This document shows positions 51,262-62,336 of a stretch of DNA of 64,000 bases, piece after piece; position 1 is the first letter of the stretch, and every line of letters starts with the position of its first letter. The stretch comes from Saccharopolyspora indica (GTDB lineage Bacteria; Actinomycetota; Actinomycetes; Mycobacteriales; Pseudonocardiaceae): NCBI RefSeq assembly GCF_027853965.1, contig NZ_JAQGLB010000007.1:62001-126000 (forward strand), read 5' to 3'. The notes below the pieces were generated by a model. That model was not told the DNA's origin and searched no databases. It saw only the letters and a list, made by a program, of their open reading frames with translations. Made by a program: the position numbers and the translations under genes.

Positions 51262-52578
51262 TCAGTGGGCGTTGGTCGCGAAGAAGAACACCAGGAACGG
51301 CAGCAGGACCCACATGCCCAGGTGGATGTCCCGGAACCGGCCGGCCACCACCTTGATCAGCACGTAGGCGGTCAGCGCCGCGGCGATGCCGTTGCCGAAG
51401 TTGCCCCAGAAGATCGTGCCCGCCACCAGCAGCGTCGCCGGGACCGCCTCGGTCAGGTCGCTCAGGTCGACCTTCTGGAAACCGCGCATCATGCCCAGCC
51501 CGACCACCACCAGCACCGGCGCGGTCGCCGCCGACGGGATCATGGTGGCGAACGGCGTCAACAGCAGCAGCACCAGGAACAGCCCGGCGGTGGTCAGCGA
51601 CGTCAGCCCGGTGCGCCCGCCCGCGTCGGACCCGGCCGCTGACTCGGCGTAGGTCGTGACCGACGGGGCGCCGACCAGCGAACCACCGGTGATGGCCAGC
51701 GAGTCGACCAGGAACGTCCGGTTGATGTCGGACTTCTGCCCGGCGCGCTCGGTCAGCCCGATCCGCTCGGTGACCGCGAGCACCACGCCCGTCGCGGAGA
51801 ACAGCTCCGAGGCGAAGAACGCGAACAGGTACTGCAGGTACTCCGGTCGCAGCGCACCCCAGAGATCGATGTCGAAGGCGACCGGGCCGATCCCGGCCGG
51901 GGCCTGGAACCAGTGGTCCGGCAGCTCCGTGACGCCCAGCGGGATGCCGATGACGGTGAGCGCCACGATGCCGATCACGAACGCGCCGGGCACCTTGCGC
52001 GCCTGCAACGCCGCGACCAGCACGATGCCGCCCAGCGCGAGCAGCACCTCCGCCGAACCGAGGTCGCCGATCTCCAGGCCGCTCTTGGTCGGTTCGAGCA
52101 TGCCGGAGAGCTTGAAGCCGACGTAGACGATGAACAGGCCGATCGCGGTGCCGATGGCCTTGCGGATGTTGTCCGGGATGACCTTGGCGAGCAGGCCGCG
52201 CAGTCCGAGCAGCGACAGCACGAGGATCGCCACGCCGGACCAGAACACCATGCCCATCGCCACCGGGTAGGGCACGTGCTCCTGCTGGATCAGCGTGGCG
52301 GCGACCAGCGCGGTGCCGCCCAGGCCCGGTGCGAGCACGAACGGCATGTTCGCGAAGAAACCGACCGCGGCCGTGGCCAGCACGATCGTCAGGATCGTGC
52401 CGGTGGTGGCCGCCTCGTGCGGCACCCCGGCCTTGGCGAGCATGCCGGGGATCACCACGACCGCGTAGGCCGAGGCGAAGAACATGCTCAACCCGGCCAG
52501 CAGTTCGGCGCGCACCGTGCTGCCCCGCTCGGCCAGCCCGAACCAGCGGTCCAGCCGCGCCTGCTTCACATCGACCAT
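51262..52578 (-). CDS. AzgA-type NCS2 purine permease (adenine/hypoxanthine/guanine)
   Basis: 438 residues with about 12-14 transmembrane segments. ERGSTVRAELLAGLSMFFASAYAVVVIPGML, ANMPFVLAPGLGGTALVA (an AzgA-like GxN.. region), and SLVGAPSVTTYAESAAG match the AzgA/PbuG subfamily of proton-coupled purine transporters. ATG 52578 lies just inside two LacI-type operators. Co-transcribed with adenine deaminase, implying adenine or hypoxanthine as the main substrate. Confidence 0.9.
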   Translation of the reverse strand: MVDVKQARLDRWFGLAERGSTVRAELLAGLSMFFASAYAVVVIPGMLAKAGVPHEAATTGTILTIVLATAAVGFFANMPFVLAPGLGGTALVAATLIQQEHVPYPVAMGMVFWSGVAILVLSLLGLRGLLAKVIPDNIRKAIGTAIGLFIVYVGFKLSGMLEPTKSGLEIGDLGSAEVLLALGGIVLVAALQARKVPGAFVIGIVALTVIGIPLGVTELPDHWFQAPAGIGPVAFDIDLWGALRPEYLQYLFAFFASELFSATGVVLAVTERIGLTERAGQKSDINRTFLVDSLAITGGSLVGAPSVTTYAESAAGSDAGGRTGLTSLTTAGLFLVLLLLTPFATMIPSAATAPVLVVVGLGMMRGFQKVDLSDLTEAVPATLLVAGTIFWGNFGNGIAAALTAYVLIKVVAGRFRDIHLGMWVLLPFLVFFFATNAH

Positions 52579-52602
52579 CGGCCGTGACTCCCTGGTGAGG
52601 AT

Positions 52603-52631
52603 TGCAAGCGCTTGCAGTGCAAGCGATTGCA
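52603..52631. promoter_or_regulatory. Tandem LacI-family operators
   Basis: TGCAAGCGCTTGCA (52603-52616) is a perfect palindrome with the central CG step expected for LacI/PurR proteins. TGCAAGCGATTGCA (52618-52631) is a second copy with one mismatch, 15 bp away centre to centre. They lie between the divergent permease and LacI genes. Confidence 0.82.
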
Positions 52632-52684
52632 GGGAGGTTAAGCAGCACGGTATGAAGGTGTCAAACGACGTGAGGGAGGACTCG

Positions 52685-53647
52685 ATGGCGCGGCTGGCCG
52701 ACGTGGCCCGCAAGGCCGGGGTGTCGGTGGCGACCGCGTCGCGCGCGCTGGTGCGGCCGGAGATGGTCGCCGAGCGCACCCGGCAGCGGGTCCGGGACGC
52801 CGCGATCGAGCTCGGCTTCCGCTACCACCCGTCGGCCCAGGCCCTGGCGACCGGCCGGAGCCGACTGCTCGCACTGCTGGTGCCGGACCTGACGAACCCC
52901 TTCTACGCACCGATCATCGCCGGTGCCCAGCGCGCCGCCGAAGGATCCGGCAACGACCTGCTGGTCGTGGTCACCGAAGAATCACCGGAGCGCGAACGGC
53001 TGCTGATCGACCGGCTGCGCGACCGGGTGGACGGCTTCCTCGCGATCGCACCGCGCGGCGCGAGCTCGCTGTTCACCTCGCTGGACGTGCCCATGGTGCT
53101 GGTCGACCGGCGAGTGCGCGGAGTGCCGTCGGTGGTCGTCGACACCCCGGGCGGGCTGGGCGAACTGGGCGCGCACCTGGCCGAGCTCGGGCACCGGCGG
53201 ATCGCCTACCTCGGTGGACCGCGCGGATCGTGGGCCGATCCGCGGCGATTGGAGGGCTTGCAGCGCGGACTGGCCCACGAGGTCGTCGCCTTCGGCCCGC
53301 TGCCACCGACTTTCGAAGCCGGCAGCGACATCGTCGACGAACTGCTGGCCAGCGATTGCACCGCGGCGGTCGCGTACAACAGCGCGCTCTTCCTCGGTCT
53401 GCTGTACCGCTTGGCGCAGTTGGGCGTCCAGGTGCCGGAGGCGTTGAGCGTCTGCTGCGCGGACAACCTCGCCGGTCTCGGCCTGGCGGTTCCGGAAGCG
53501 ACCGCGCTGCACGTCCCGGCCGAAGAAGCCGGCTCGGCGGCCGTGGAGATGGTGCTCGCCACCGTCGACGGTCGATCGCCCGAACCGAGGCATCGATCGG
53601 TACCGGTGCAGCTGGTCATCGGGAAAACGACCGCAATGCCACGTTGA
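52685..53647 (+). CDS. LacI-family transcriptional repressor of purine salvage
   Basis: 320 residues. MARLADVARKAGVSVATASRALVRPEMVAERTRQRV is the LacI helix-turn-helix plus hinge (QALATGRSRLLALLVPDLTNPFYAPI). The periplasmic-binding-like core follows. ATG 52685 has GGGAGGA upstream; an in-frame ATG 33 bases earlier is less likely. Divergent from the permease/deaminase operon and two matching operators; the effector is likely a purine. Confidence 0.93.
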   Translation: MARLADVARKAGVSVATASRALVRPEMVAERTRQRVRDAAIELGFRYHPSAQALATGRSRLLALLVPDLTNPFYAPIIAGAQRAAEGSGNDLLVVVTEESPERERLLIDRLRDRVDGFLAIAPRGASSLFTSLDVPMVLVDRRVRGVPSVVVDTPGGLGELGAHLAELGHRRIAYLGGPRGSWADPRRLEGLQRGLAHEVVAFGPLPPTFEAGSDIVDELLASDCTAAVAYNSALFLGLLYRLAQLGVQVPEALSVCCADNLAGLGLAVPEATALHVPAEEAGSAAVEMVLATVDGRSPEPRHRSVPVQLVIGKTTAMPR

Positions 53648-53740
53648 TCCGCCGAACGCAAGGGGCGAATTCACCTGAAGTTCGGGATTCAGCAGCCTCC
53701 GTCGTTACATTGCGTGCGGCGATGAGGTAAGAATTCACAC

Positions 53741-54889
53741 GTGTGGACCAGCACCAGATCCGTCGCCGAAGCGCTCGACCACGTCGACGCGCTCGCCGAT
53801 CTGCGCGTCCGCTACGACCTGCCGCCCGGCCTGATCCGGCTCGACGGCGACAGCGGCGGACCGCTGCGCACCACCCCGGCCCGGCTGCGCCGGTTCGTCA
53901 TGCACCGGCACGGACCGCACACCGGCCGGCCGCTCGGTGAATCCGAGTGGCGGCGGGAAGCCCGCCTCGCCGCCATCGCGCTCGCCCCGCTGATCGGTGC
54001 TGCTCCGAAGGAACTCACCGTCGGCGAATCGACGTCGATCAACCTGTTCAAAGCGCTGCTCGCGGCCTCCCGGCTGCGCCCCGGCCGGCCGATCCTGGCC
54101 GTGGGCCGGGACTGCTTCGCCGCGGACCGCTTCCTCGCGCAGTCCGCGGCCGACTTCATCGGTGGCCGCCTGCACCTGTTCAACGACGTGTCCGAGCTCG
54201 CCGCGCTCCCGTCCGACGAAGTGGCGGTCGTGGCGCTGTCGCACACCGACCTGCGGACGGGCGCAGTGCGCGATTCCGCCGCCATCACCGCCGAAATCCA
54301 CCGCCGCGGCGCGCTGGCGCTGTGGGACCTGAGCCACTCGGCCGGTGCGCTGCACGTGGACCTGCACGGCTGGCAGGCGGACTTCGCCATCGGCTGCGGC
54401 CACAAGTACCTCGGCGGCGGCGCCGGAGCACCGGCCTACTCGTTCGTCGCCACCCGTCACCGCCGCGCCTTCCCGGTGTGCACGACCGCCGGCGTGCTGC
54501 ACCCGCTGGCGGACGGCTTCACCGGCTCGGCATCGACGTTGTCGGTGTCCGAACTGCGCACCGGCCTGTCCCTCCTGGCGGGCATCGCCGTGGAGGAGCT
54601 GGCCGCGAAGACGGCGAGCCTGGTGCAGCTGTTCCTGGACCGCCTCGACAGCAACTGCGCGGACACCAGGATCGAGGTGCTCCGGCCGCAGGGCCCGACC
54701 GGCGCCCAGGTCGTGCTCCGCCACGAGCGGGCCCAGCAGGTCGCGAACGCCCTGTTCGACCGCGACATCGTCGTGGAGAACCCGGCCCCCGACCTGCTGC
54801 GCCTGCACTTCGCGCCGTCCTGGCTGCGCTACGTCGACGCATGGGAAGCAGCCGAGCAGCTCCACGCTGCCCTCCACGCCATCGCCTGA
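53741..54889 (+). CDS. Kynureninase-like PLP-dependent enzyme (class V aminotransferase fold)
   Basis: 382 residues, GTG start. The PLP site is WDLSHSAGALHVDLHGWQADFAIGCGHKYLGGGAGAPAYSFV, very close to kynureninase, with PLP Asp in WDLSHS and Schiff-base Lys in GHKYL. ELTVGESTSINLFKALLAA binds phosphate. Kynureninase cleaves kynurenine to anthranilate plus alanine. The protein is slightly shorter than usual (about 400-420), and no tryptophan dioxygenase or kynurenine formamidase is adjacent, so it could act in secondary metabolism instead. Confidence 0.8.
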   Translation: MWTSTRSVAEALDHVDALADLRVRYDLPPGLIRLDGDSGGPLRTTPARLRRFVMHRHGPHTGRPLGESEWRREARLAAIALAPLIGAAPKELTVGESTSINLFKALLAASRLRPGRPILAVGRDCFAADRFLAQSAADFIGGRLHLFNDVSELAALPSDEVAVVALSHTDLRTGAVRDSAAITAEIHRRGALALWDLSHSAGALHVDLHGWQADFAIGCGHKYLGGGAGAPAYSFVATRHRRAFPVCTTAGVLHPLADGFTGSASTLSVSELRTGLSLLAGIAVEELAAKTASLVQLFLDRLDSNCADTRIEVLRPQGPTGAQVVLRHERAQQVANALFDRDIVVENPAPDLLRLHFAPSWLRYVDAWEAAEQLHAALHAIA

Positions 54890-54904
54890 TGCCCGCTGGT
54901 CCGC

Positions 54905-56380
54905 TCACGCTCCCGTTCCGCGACAGCTGGTGCCAGGAACCAGCGAGACCGCGCTGGAGATGACCTTGCTCGGGAGCCGCACCTGCGGATCCCACAACGC
55001 ATAGCGGCCATCGGCGTGCCCCAGAACCACGACCGGCCGGTCGAAAGGCGGCGGCGTTCCTTCGAAGGGAACGGGCTTGTCCCGCTCCACCGGGTGGATG
55101 CAGACCGAGGTGGGAGCTACGCCGAACCACGGCAGGCGGTCCGCAGCGCGGTTCAGCGGGAGCAGGTACGCCTGGATTCCGGCGTACGGAACCAGCAGCG
55201 CGACGGATAGGAGCAGAGCCACCGCGAACGGTGCCGTACTCGCGGCGGAAGCTCCCATCCGTCGCACCACGCCCCAGGCCGCGACCACGAACACCATCGC
55301 CAGCAGCAGCAACCCCACGCCCACCGCACCGGAGAGCACCATGTCCGACAACCCGACCTTGACGTCCGTCGGCGCCAAGCCGAACGAAAGCAGGTAGACC
55401 GACAGCAGGTGATCCCCCGCGAACGGGATCAACGCGGTCAACCCCAGCGGGATGATCCAGCCCAAGAACCGCCGCAACGACTCGTTGCTGACCGACCGCA
55501 GCGCGACCGCACCGAAGAAGCCGCAGAGCAAGGCCATCACCACGGCTGCGACGGGCAGGAGGAAGGCGGTGAGCCACTCGACCAGGGCAGACATGCCGAT
55601 GAAGCCGAGCATGCCGCTCACCACGTACAACGAGGCGAAACCCGCTGGTTCGAGAATCCCGTGCAACCGCCACCACAACCGGCGATCCGTCCGCTGCGCC
55701 ACGACGTCGACGACACGACCGGCCAGCCACGGCACGACCGCCAAAGCCGCGGCGTACATCCCACCAGGCCACAGCCAGCCCACCGATACCTGCGGCAACC
55801 CGGACCGGGGCATCAAGTTCCCCAGCGCCAGCAGGACGAAAGGCGCCACCGTCACGGCCATGATGCCCACCGCGAAGGCCTCGTCGACGCCCAAGGTCTT
55901 GCGGAACACCCGGGGCCGCTGTTGCGGAGCGTAGGAAAGCGACCACACCCGCTTCGCGAGGCGGTAGTGACGATCCACCTCGGCCTGGTCAACAGTCGCG
56001 AGCACCGTCGTCCCCGGACGCCGAGCACGCCCATCACGCCGCACCGTCCAAGCCCGATCGGCCGACCGGAGGTCGATACCGGTGTCGGGTTCGTCGATCG
56101 CGATCGGGCGTCCTCGCACACCAACCGATGCGAGCACGCTCCGGACCCGTCGGATCGCGATATCGCGCGCCGAATCCCGCATCCCGACCGCGGAAAGCTC
56201 GACTTCCACGAGCGGTGACTCCCCACCGAGGTCGGCGTGGCCGACTTCGCGGGTAGCCCATCGGCGACCGGTACACGCGTCGCGAAAGCGCTCGACCTCG
56301 ACTTCGCCGGGAAGTTCGACCAAGACGCGGAACGAGTGCTCACCCAGCAGGAGCCGACGCCCCGAGGTCCGAAAACTCAT
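54905..56380 (-). CDS. Multi-pass membrane protein of unknown family
   Basis: 491 residues. The first ~165 are soluble and carry no recognised motif (EVEVERFRDACTGRRWATREVGH, DIAIRRVRSVLASVGVRGRPIAI). Then come about eight transmembrane helices from GIMAVTVAPFVLLALG onward, and a C-terminal extracytoplasmic or cytoplasmic tail (VGLVLGHADGRYALWDP-like segment with R-LPSKVIS). The cytoplasmic N-domain plus membrane part might form a sensor or transporter. Convergent with the kynureninase-like gene (15-base gap). I do not recognise the family. Confidence 0.65.
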   Translation of the reverse strand: MSFRTSGRRLLLGEHSFRVLVELPGEVEVERFRDACTGRRWATREVGHADLGGESPLVEVELSAVGMRDSARDIAIRRVRSVLASVGVRGRPIAIDEPDTGIDLRSADRAWTVRRDGRARRPGTTVLATVDQAEVDRHYRLAKRVWSLSYAPQQRPRVFRKTLGVDEAFAVGIMAVTVAPFVLLALGNLMPRSGLPQVSVGWLWPGGMYAAALAVVPWLAGRVVDVVAQRTDRRLWWRLHGILEPAGFASLYVVSGMLGFIGMSALVEWLTAFLLPVAAVVMALLCGFFGAVALRSVSNESLRRFLGWIIPLGLTALIPFAGDHLLSVYLLSFGLAPTDVKVGLSDMVLSGAVGVGLLLLAMVFVVAAWGVVRRMGASAASTAPFAVALLLSVALLVPYAGIQAYLLPLNRAADRLPWFGVAPTSVCIHPVERDKPVPFEGTPPPFDRPVVVLGHADGRYALWDPQVRLPSKVISSAVSLVPGTSCRGTGA

Positions 56381-56629
56381 GGCCTGTGCCTACCAAGAGC
56401 CTTCGTCCCGCTGAGACGTTACGGCGGAAATCGCTCGGTGCTCTTCCGGCGGAAAGGCCGGACGGTGGGGCGGGTTCGGTGCGATAGTGGGTTGGTCAGA
56501 TTCAGTTGTAGTTCGTCGGCGCCTGGTTGGTCGGTGGAGCGCGTCGGCGTACTCGCTCGTGCGGGTACGGCCGGCTTGCCACCAGGCAGTGCTGCGTCCG
56601 TTCCCGATCGAGCCGATCGGAAGGACGAC

Positions 56630-57301
56630 ATGGACACCGACCCCTTCGACCTCACCTCCGAGAACTGCTCGCCAGACCCGGAACGGGACACCGCGCTGCT
56701 GCTCGACGGTTTCTTCGAGCACCTCGGCGCAACGCTCACCGCGCACGGCTTGCCCGCTGACCTGCTCGACGCCGTGCGGGAACGGCACGCGGAACTACTG
56801 GTCATCAATCTCCCTTCTGCCGTCGACGACCTGGCCCGCCAGCACCTCCGGCTGACGTTGGCGCTGGTCGCCGCTTTCGAATCGCTCCGGCCGCCGCTCG
56901 GTTCGACGGCCGCTGCCGACGCGGTCCGGCGAGCCTTCGTCGAACCGTTCGGCCCCGCCGTTCGCGAGGCGACCCGGGCGATGCTGGACGCCGCCGAAGA
57001 CCCGTTCCGGGCCATGGTCGACGTGGCACGCGCCCGCGAAAAGCAGTACTACGGTGCGGGTTTCGAGTTCCGGCACGCCGCGGACGACGACCGGCACTTC
57101 CACCAGGACGTGCACCGGTGCCTCTACCAGGAGGTTCTCGCCGAGAACTCCGCGTCCGAACTGGGGCCGGTGCTCTGCTCCTTCGACCAGAGCTGGATCG
57201 GGGCCGTCGATCCAGCGGTGCACGGCTTCCGCTTCGAACGTGCCTCCACGATAGCGCTCGGCGGGACGCACTGCCCCTTCCACTTCATCCGGGAGAGCTA
57301 A
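56630..57301 (+). CDS. L-2-amino-thiazoline-4-carboxylate (ATC) hydrolase-like protein
   Basis: 223 residues from ATG 56630 (GGAAGG upstream). The C-terminal half matches the ATC hydrolase family pattern: GFEFRHAADDDRHFHQDVHRCLYQEVLAEN, LGPVLCSFDQSW, and the ending FERASTIALGGTHCPFHFI (family: R..tLa.Gg..Cdfr). ATC hydrolase opens a thiazoline ring in the D,L-ATC to cysteine pathway; most family members have other, unknown roles. The 249-base gap upstream holds no gene. Divergent from the unknown membrane protein. Confidence 0.7.
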   Translation: MDTDPFDLTSENCSPDPERDTALLLDGFFEHLGATLTAHGLPADLLDAVRERHAELLVINLPSAVDDLARQHLRLTLALVAAFESLRPPLGSTAAADAVRRAFVEPFGPAVREATRAMLDAAEDPFRAMVDVARAREKQYYGAGFEFRHAADDDRHFHQDVHRCLYQEVLAENSASELGPVLCSFDQSWIGAVDPAVHGFRFERASTIALGGTHCPFHFIRES

Positions 57302-57423
57302 GCCGAAAGGCCGGAAAACCTTGGCCTGCAAGACGATCCGAGAAGTCTGAACGCTGGCCGAATGGCCGATCCCCGCGGCCGTCCCCATCCGGCATCGTCG
57401 AAGTCGCACCCGGCGTGCAGGAC

Positions 57424-59325
57424 CTATCCCCCACCCGGCGCGCCGGGTGCGCACGGTGCGGCCACGCCCGCGTAGATCCGCTCCAGCTCGTCGTGCAGTC
57501 GGGCCGGGCGCACTTCGGTGGAGCGGAGCTGGCGGGTGGTGGTGCGCATGGTCGACACCAGGCGCTGGGCCTGCTGGAGGTCGTGGGGGTTGTCGCGGAC
57601 CGCCTTCTCGGTGGCCGCGTCGACCACCCGCTCCAGCACGCTGATCGTCGGCCACCAGCGTTCGGCCTGCGGTGCTGTCGCGGGGTTCATCAGCTGCTGC
57701 TGGAGAGCCCCGCGGAGGTCGGCGAGCTGGCGGTAGGTGCGGCGGCGCAGTGCGGGGCGCCCGTGCCGCACCCCGGCCAGCGACTGGGAGACGTACTCCG
57801 CCACCGCCGCGACGGCGTCGGCGAACCTGGTCTCCAGCTCCGGCCCGCGGTGCAGCGGGCGGAGCAGGAAACCGACGGCCAGCACGATCGCGCACCCGAC
57901 GAGGGTGTCGATGAGGCGGGCCGCGGCGTGGAACTCCGCGCTCTGGTTCATCTGCAGCAGGACCAGAGCCGTCACGACCGCGCTGAACAGGCCGTAGTGG
58001 CGGTCGATCGCGACCGGCAGCTTGGCGGCCAGCACGACGATGAACGGCAACGACCACCAACCGGGAGGTACTAGGGAGAGCAGCAACAACGCGATCAGAA
58101 CACCGGCGACGGTGCCGATGGCGCGCAGCACGGTGCGGGCGAAGACCGAGCCTGAGTTCGGTTTGAGCACCAGCGCGGCGGTCAGTGCGATCCAGTACGG
58201 CTGGTCGAGGCCTGCGAGCAGGCCGACCCCCTCGGCCAGCGCCAGGCACAGCACCATCCGCAGCACTTGGGCCCAGGTCGAGCGGCCGAAGGTCAGGCGC
58301 ACGCGCTCGTGCTCGCGGGCTACCTCGGCGCGCTTCGCGATCCGGAACGCACTGACCAGCTCGGCGATGCCTTGGTCCAGGGCCTGCGCCAGCGGTGAGG
58401 CGGCGGTGCCCGGGTAGTAGGGCGGCGGTACCTCGCCGGTGCGCATGCAGCGGGCCAGCGTGCGCAAGGCTTCACGGGCGCGCGGTGGAGGGCGTTCTCC
58501 TGCGTGGGCCAGGGAGACCGAGGCCTCCACGATCGGTGTGGCGTGGGTGTAGACGAGGTAGAGGCGGTCGCGCACCCGGCTGCGGGACATCGACCCGCCG
58601 CCGACCAGCACGTCGTGCGCGGTGTTCAGCGCCTTGGTCAGCTCCTGGCGCGCGGCCACCGGCGTCTCGGCATCCAGCATGCGCAGCGTCGCGTCGAAGA
58701 TCCCGGCGACCGCGCTGCGCGCCGGTGCCGTGCCGCGGAACGGCCACGTCGCCATGACCAGCGCGAACAGCAGCAGCTCGCCGGCCGCGAACCAGGCGAT
58801 CTGCTCGCCGGCCGGCAGGCTCGCCGACTGCTCGCCGGTCGCGACGATGCAGAACGTCAGCATGTGCGCGCCGCCCGAGGACCACAGGTCGCCCATCCGG
58901 CTGGACAGCACCGACGGCACCGCCACCGCGAGCACGACGGCGGCCGCCCACCACGGCCCGGGTGCGGCGGCTCCGGCGGCGAACCCGAGCGCGCCGAGGA
59001 CCGCGGCCACTCCGACCCGGCGCAGCCGGTACCGGTACGAGCCGGTCAGGTCCGAGAAGCTCGCGCACAGCGCGCCGATCGAGGCGAGCACCGCCTCCTC
59101 GATCCGGCCGGTCAGCAGGCCGATCAGCTGCGGCACGCCGATGCCCAGCCCGACCGCGCAGATGCGCGTCCAGTCGGCGGGGATGGACATCGGGCGCAGC
59201 TGCCGCAGCAACCAGTCCGGCAGCTGGAGGTGGCGCAGCGCTCGGCTCGTCAACACGCACCGCCCTTCGGGAGGAGGGGACACGCGCTCCACGCCGAGCG
59301 GCTGGGATCTGCGTTCGATTGTCAC
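57424..59325 (-). CDS. FUSC-family (YccC/aromatic acid exporter-like) membrane protein
   Basis: 633 residues. Two six-helix membrane halves are separated by cytoplasmic segments: helices from about residue 50 to 185 (GLGIGVPQLIGLLTGRIEEAVLASIGALCASFSDL), a soluble middle, then a second set from ~345 (YWIALTAALVLKPNSGSVFARTVLRAIGTVAGVLIALLLLSLVP, the FUSC signature). The C-terminus is helical and cytoplasmic. Related to AaeB/YccS transporters that export aromatic acids. GTG start. Substrate unknown. Confidence 0.88.
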   Translation of the reverse strand: MTIERRSQPLGVERVSPPPEGRCVLTSRALRHLQLPDWLLRQLRPMSIPADWTRICAVGLGIGVPQLIGLLTGRIEEAVLASIGALCASFSDLTGSYRYRLRRVGVAAVLGALGFAAGAAAPGPWWAAAVVLAVAVPSVLSSRMGDLWSSGGAHMLTFCIVATGEQSASLPAGEQIAWFAAGELLLFALVMATWPFRGTAPARSAVAGIFDATLRMLDAETPVAARQELTKALNTAHDVLVGGGSMSRSRVRDRLYLVYTHATPIVEASVSLAHAGERPPPRAREALRTLARCMRTGEVPPPYYPGTAASPLAQALDQGIAELVSAFRIAKRAEVAREHERVRLTFGRSTWAQVLRMVLCLALAEGVGLLAGLDQPYWIALTAALVLKPNSGSVFARTVLRAIGTVAGVLIALLLLSLVPPGWWSLPFIVVLAAKLPVAIDRHYGLFSAVVTALVLLQMNQSAEFHAAARLIDTLVGCAIVLAVGFLLRPLHRGPELETRFADAVAAVAEYVSQSLAGVRHGRPALRRRTYRQLADLRGALQQQLMNPATAPQAERWWPTISVLERVVDAATEKAVRDNPHDLQQAQRLVSTMRTTTRQLRSTEVRPARLHDELERIYAGVAAPCAPGAPGGG

Positions 59326-59469
59326 TCGGTGCGGGCCGGCGCACCGCCGATCGACACCCGCGTCACACCGCGGGCTCGATCACACCCGTCAGGAGAAGGT
59401 TCACCCGAACGCAGAAGCCCGCACCCGTCACCGCAGGACGAACGGGCCTCGGCAGCTCACGAGGAAGTC

Positions 59470-59832
59470 CTAAATGGACCTTCCGTTGAGGGTGCTCAGG
59501 ATTCTCGTCGCGAGAGAGGTGATGATCAGCCAGAACAGCGCCGCCGCACCGTAGTTGAGCAGCACCTCGAGCTTCGGATCCGCGGGCATGAACAGGTCCT
59601 GGAAACCCAGCGCCAGCCAGTCCGCCCAGGACGCCACGAAGCGGGTGATGCCGTTGTCCGGGTTGGCGTTGCCGATCGTCAGGACCACGTGCACCGCCAG
59701 CAGTGCGGCGACCGCCGTGCCGAACCACCGGACGACCGTGGTGAGCACTCCGAGCCCCCGGTGCCAGGCCCGGCGGACGTCAGCGCGCCGCACACCGCCC
59801 TCGTGCGCCCCGGAGCCGACCTCTTCAGCCAC
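59470..59832 (-). CDS. Small membrane protein, paralogue of next gene
   Basis: 120 residues: basic N-terminus and two to three helices (GLGVLTTVVRWFGTAVAALLAVHVVLTIG; VLLNYGAAALFWLIITSLATRIL). Shared features with the 93-residue protein at 59860: an HVLL/VHVV segment in helix 1, then (L)ALxFxxL, and VLLxYGxAAxFWxxxxxLxxRI/V at the end. ATG at 59832. It follows the 93-residue gene by 27 bases. Possible YggT-like or structural protein; function unknown. Confidence 0.65.
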   Translation of the reverse strand: MAEEVGSGAHEGGVRRADVRRAWHRGLGVLTTVVRWFGTAVAALLAVHVVLTIGNANPDNGITRFVASWADWLALGFQDLFMPADPKLEVLLNYGAAALFWLIITSLATRILSTLNGRSI

Positions 59833-59859
59833 GAGCCCAGTGTGGCACGGCGAACGCGA

Positions 59860-62182
<2,323 letters not shown>

Positions 62183-62195
62183 CCGACGGCGAAAG

Positions 62196-62233
62196 CGAAC
62201 GGCCTGCGCACCCCGGGGTGCGCAGGCCGTTCG
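62196..62233 (+). terminator. leuA terminator, perfect 38-bp palindrome
   Basis: CGAACGGCCTGCGCACCCC joined directly to its complement GGGGTGCGCAGGCCGTTCG, followed by TTTG. 13 bases after the leuA stop. Confidence 0.92.
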
Positions 62234-62234
62234 T

Positions 62235-62277
62235 TTGTCCACAGGCCTGTGGAGAACTGTGCACAGGCTGTGGACAA
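62235..62277. promoter_or_regulatory. Cluster of DnaA boxes
   Basis: TTGTCCACA (62235-62243) and its complement TGTGGACAA (62269-62277) are perfect matches to the high-GC actinobacterial DnaA box. TGTGGAGAA (62248-62256) has one mismatch, and TGTGCACAG (62258-62266) two. All four lie in 43 bases between the leuA terminator and dedA. There is no gene here; possible DnaA-titration or regulatory site. Confidence 0.6.
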
Positions 62278-62336
62278 CTTGGGGAAAGTTGGGGACGGAC
62301 CACTCGGCCCGGCCTTCTACCAGCGGTGATGACTGG

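Noticed and set aside
62196-62277. Reading the region after leuA as one large terminator
   Set aside because: The 38-bp palindrome alone suffices as terminator; the following TGTGGA/TCCACA words do not pair with it and fit DnaA boxes better.
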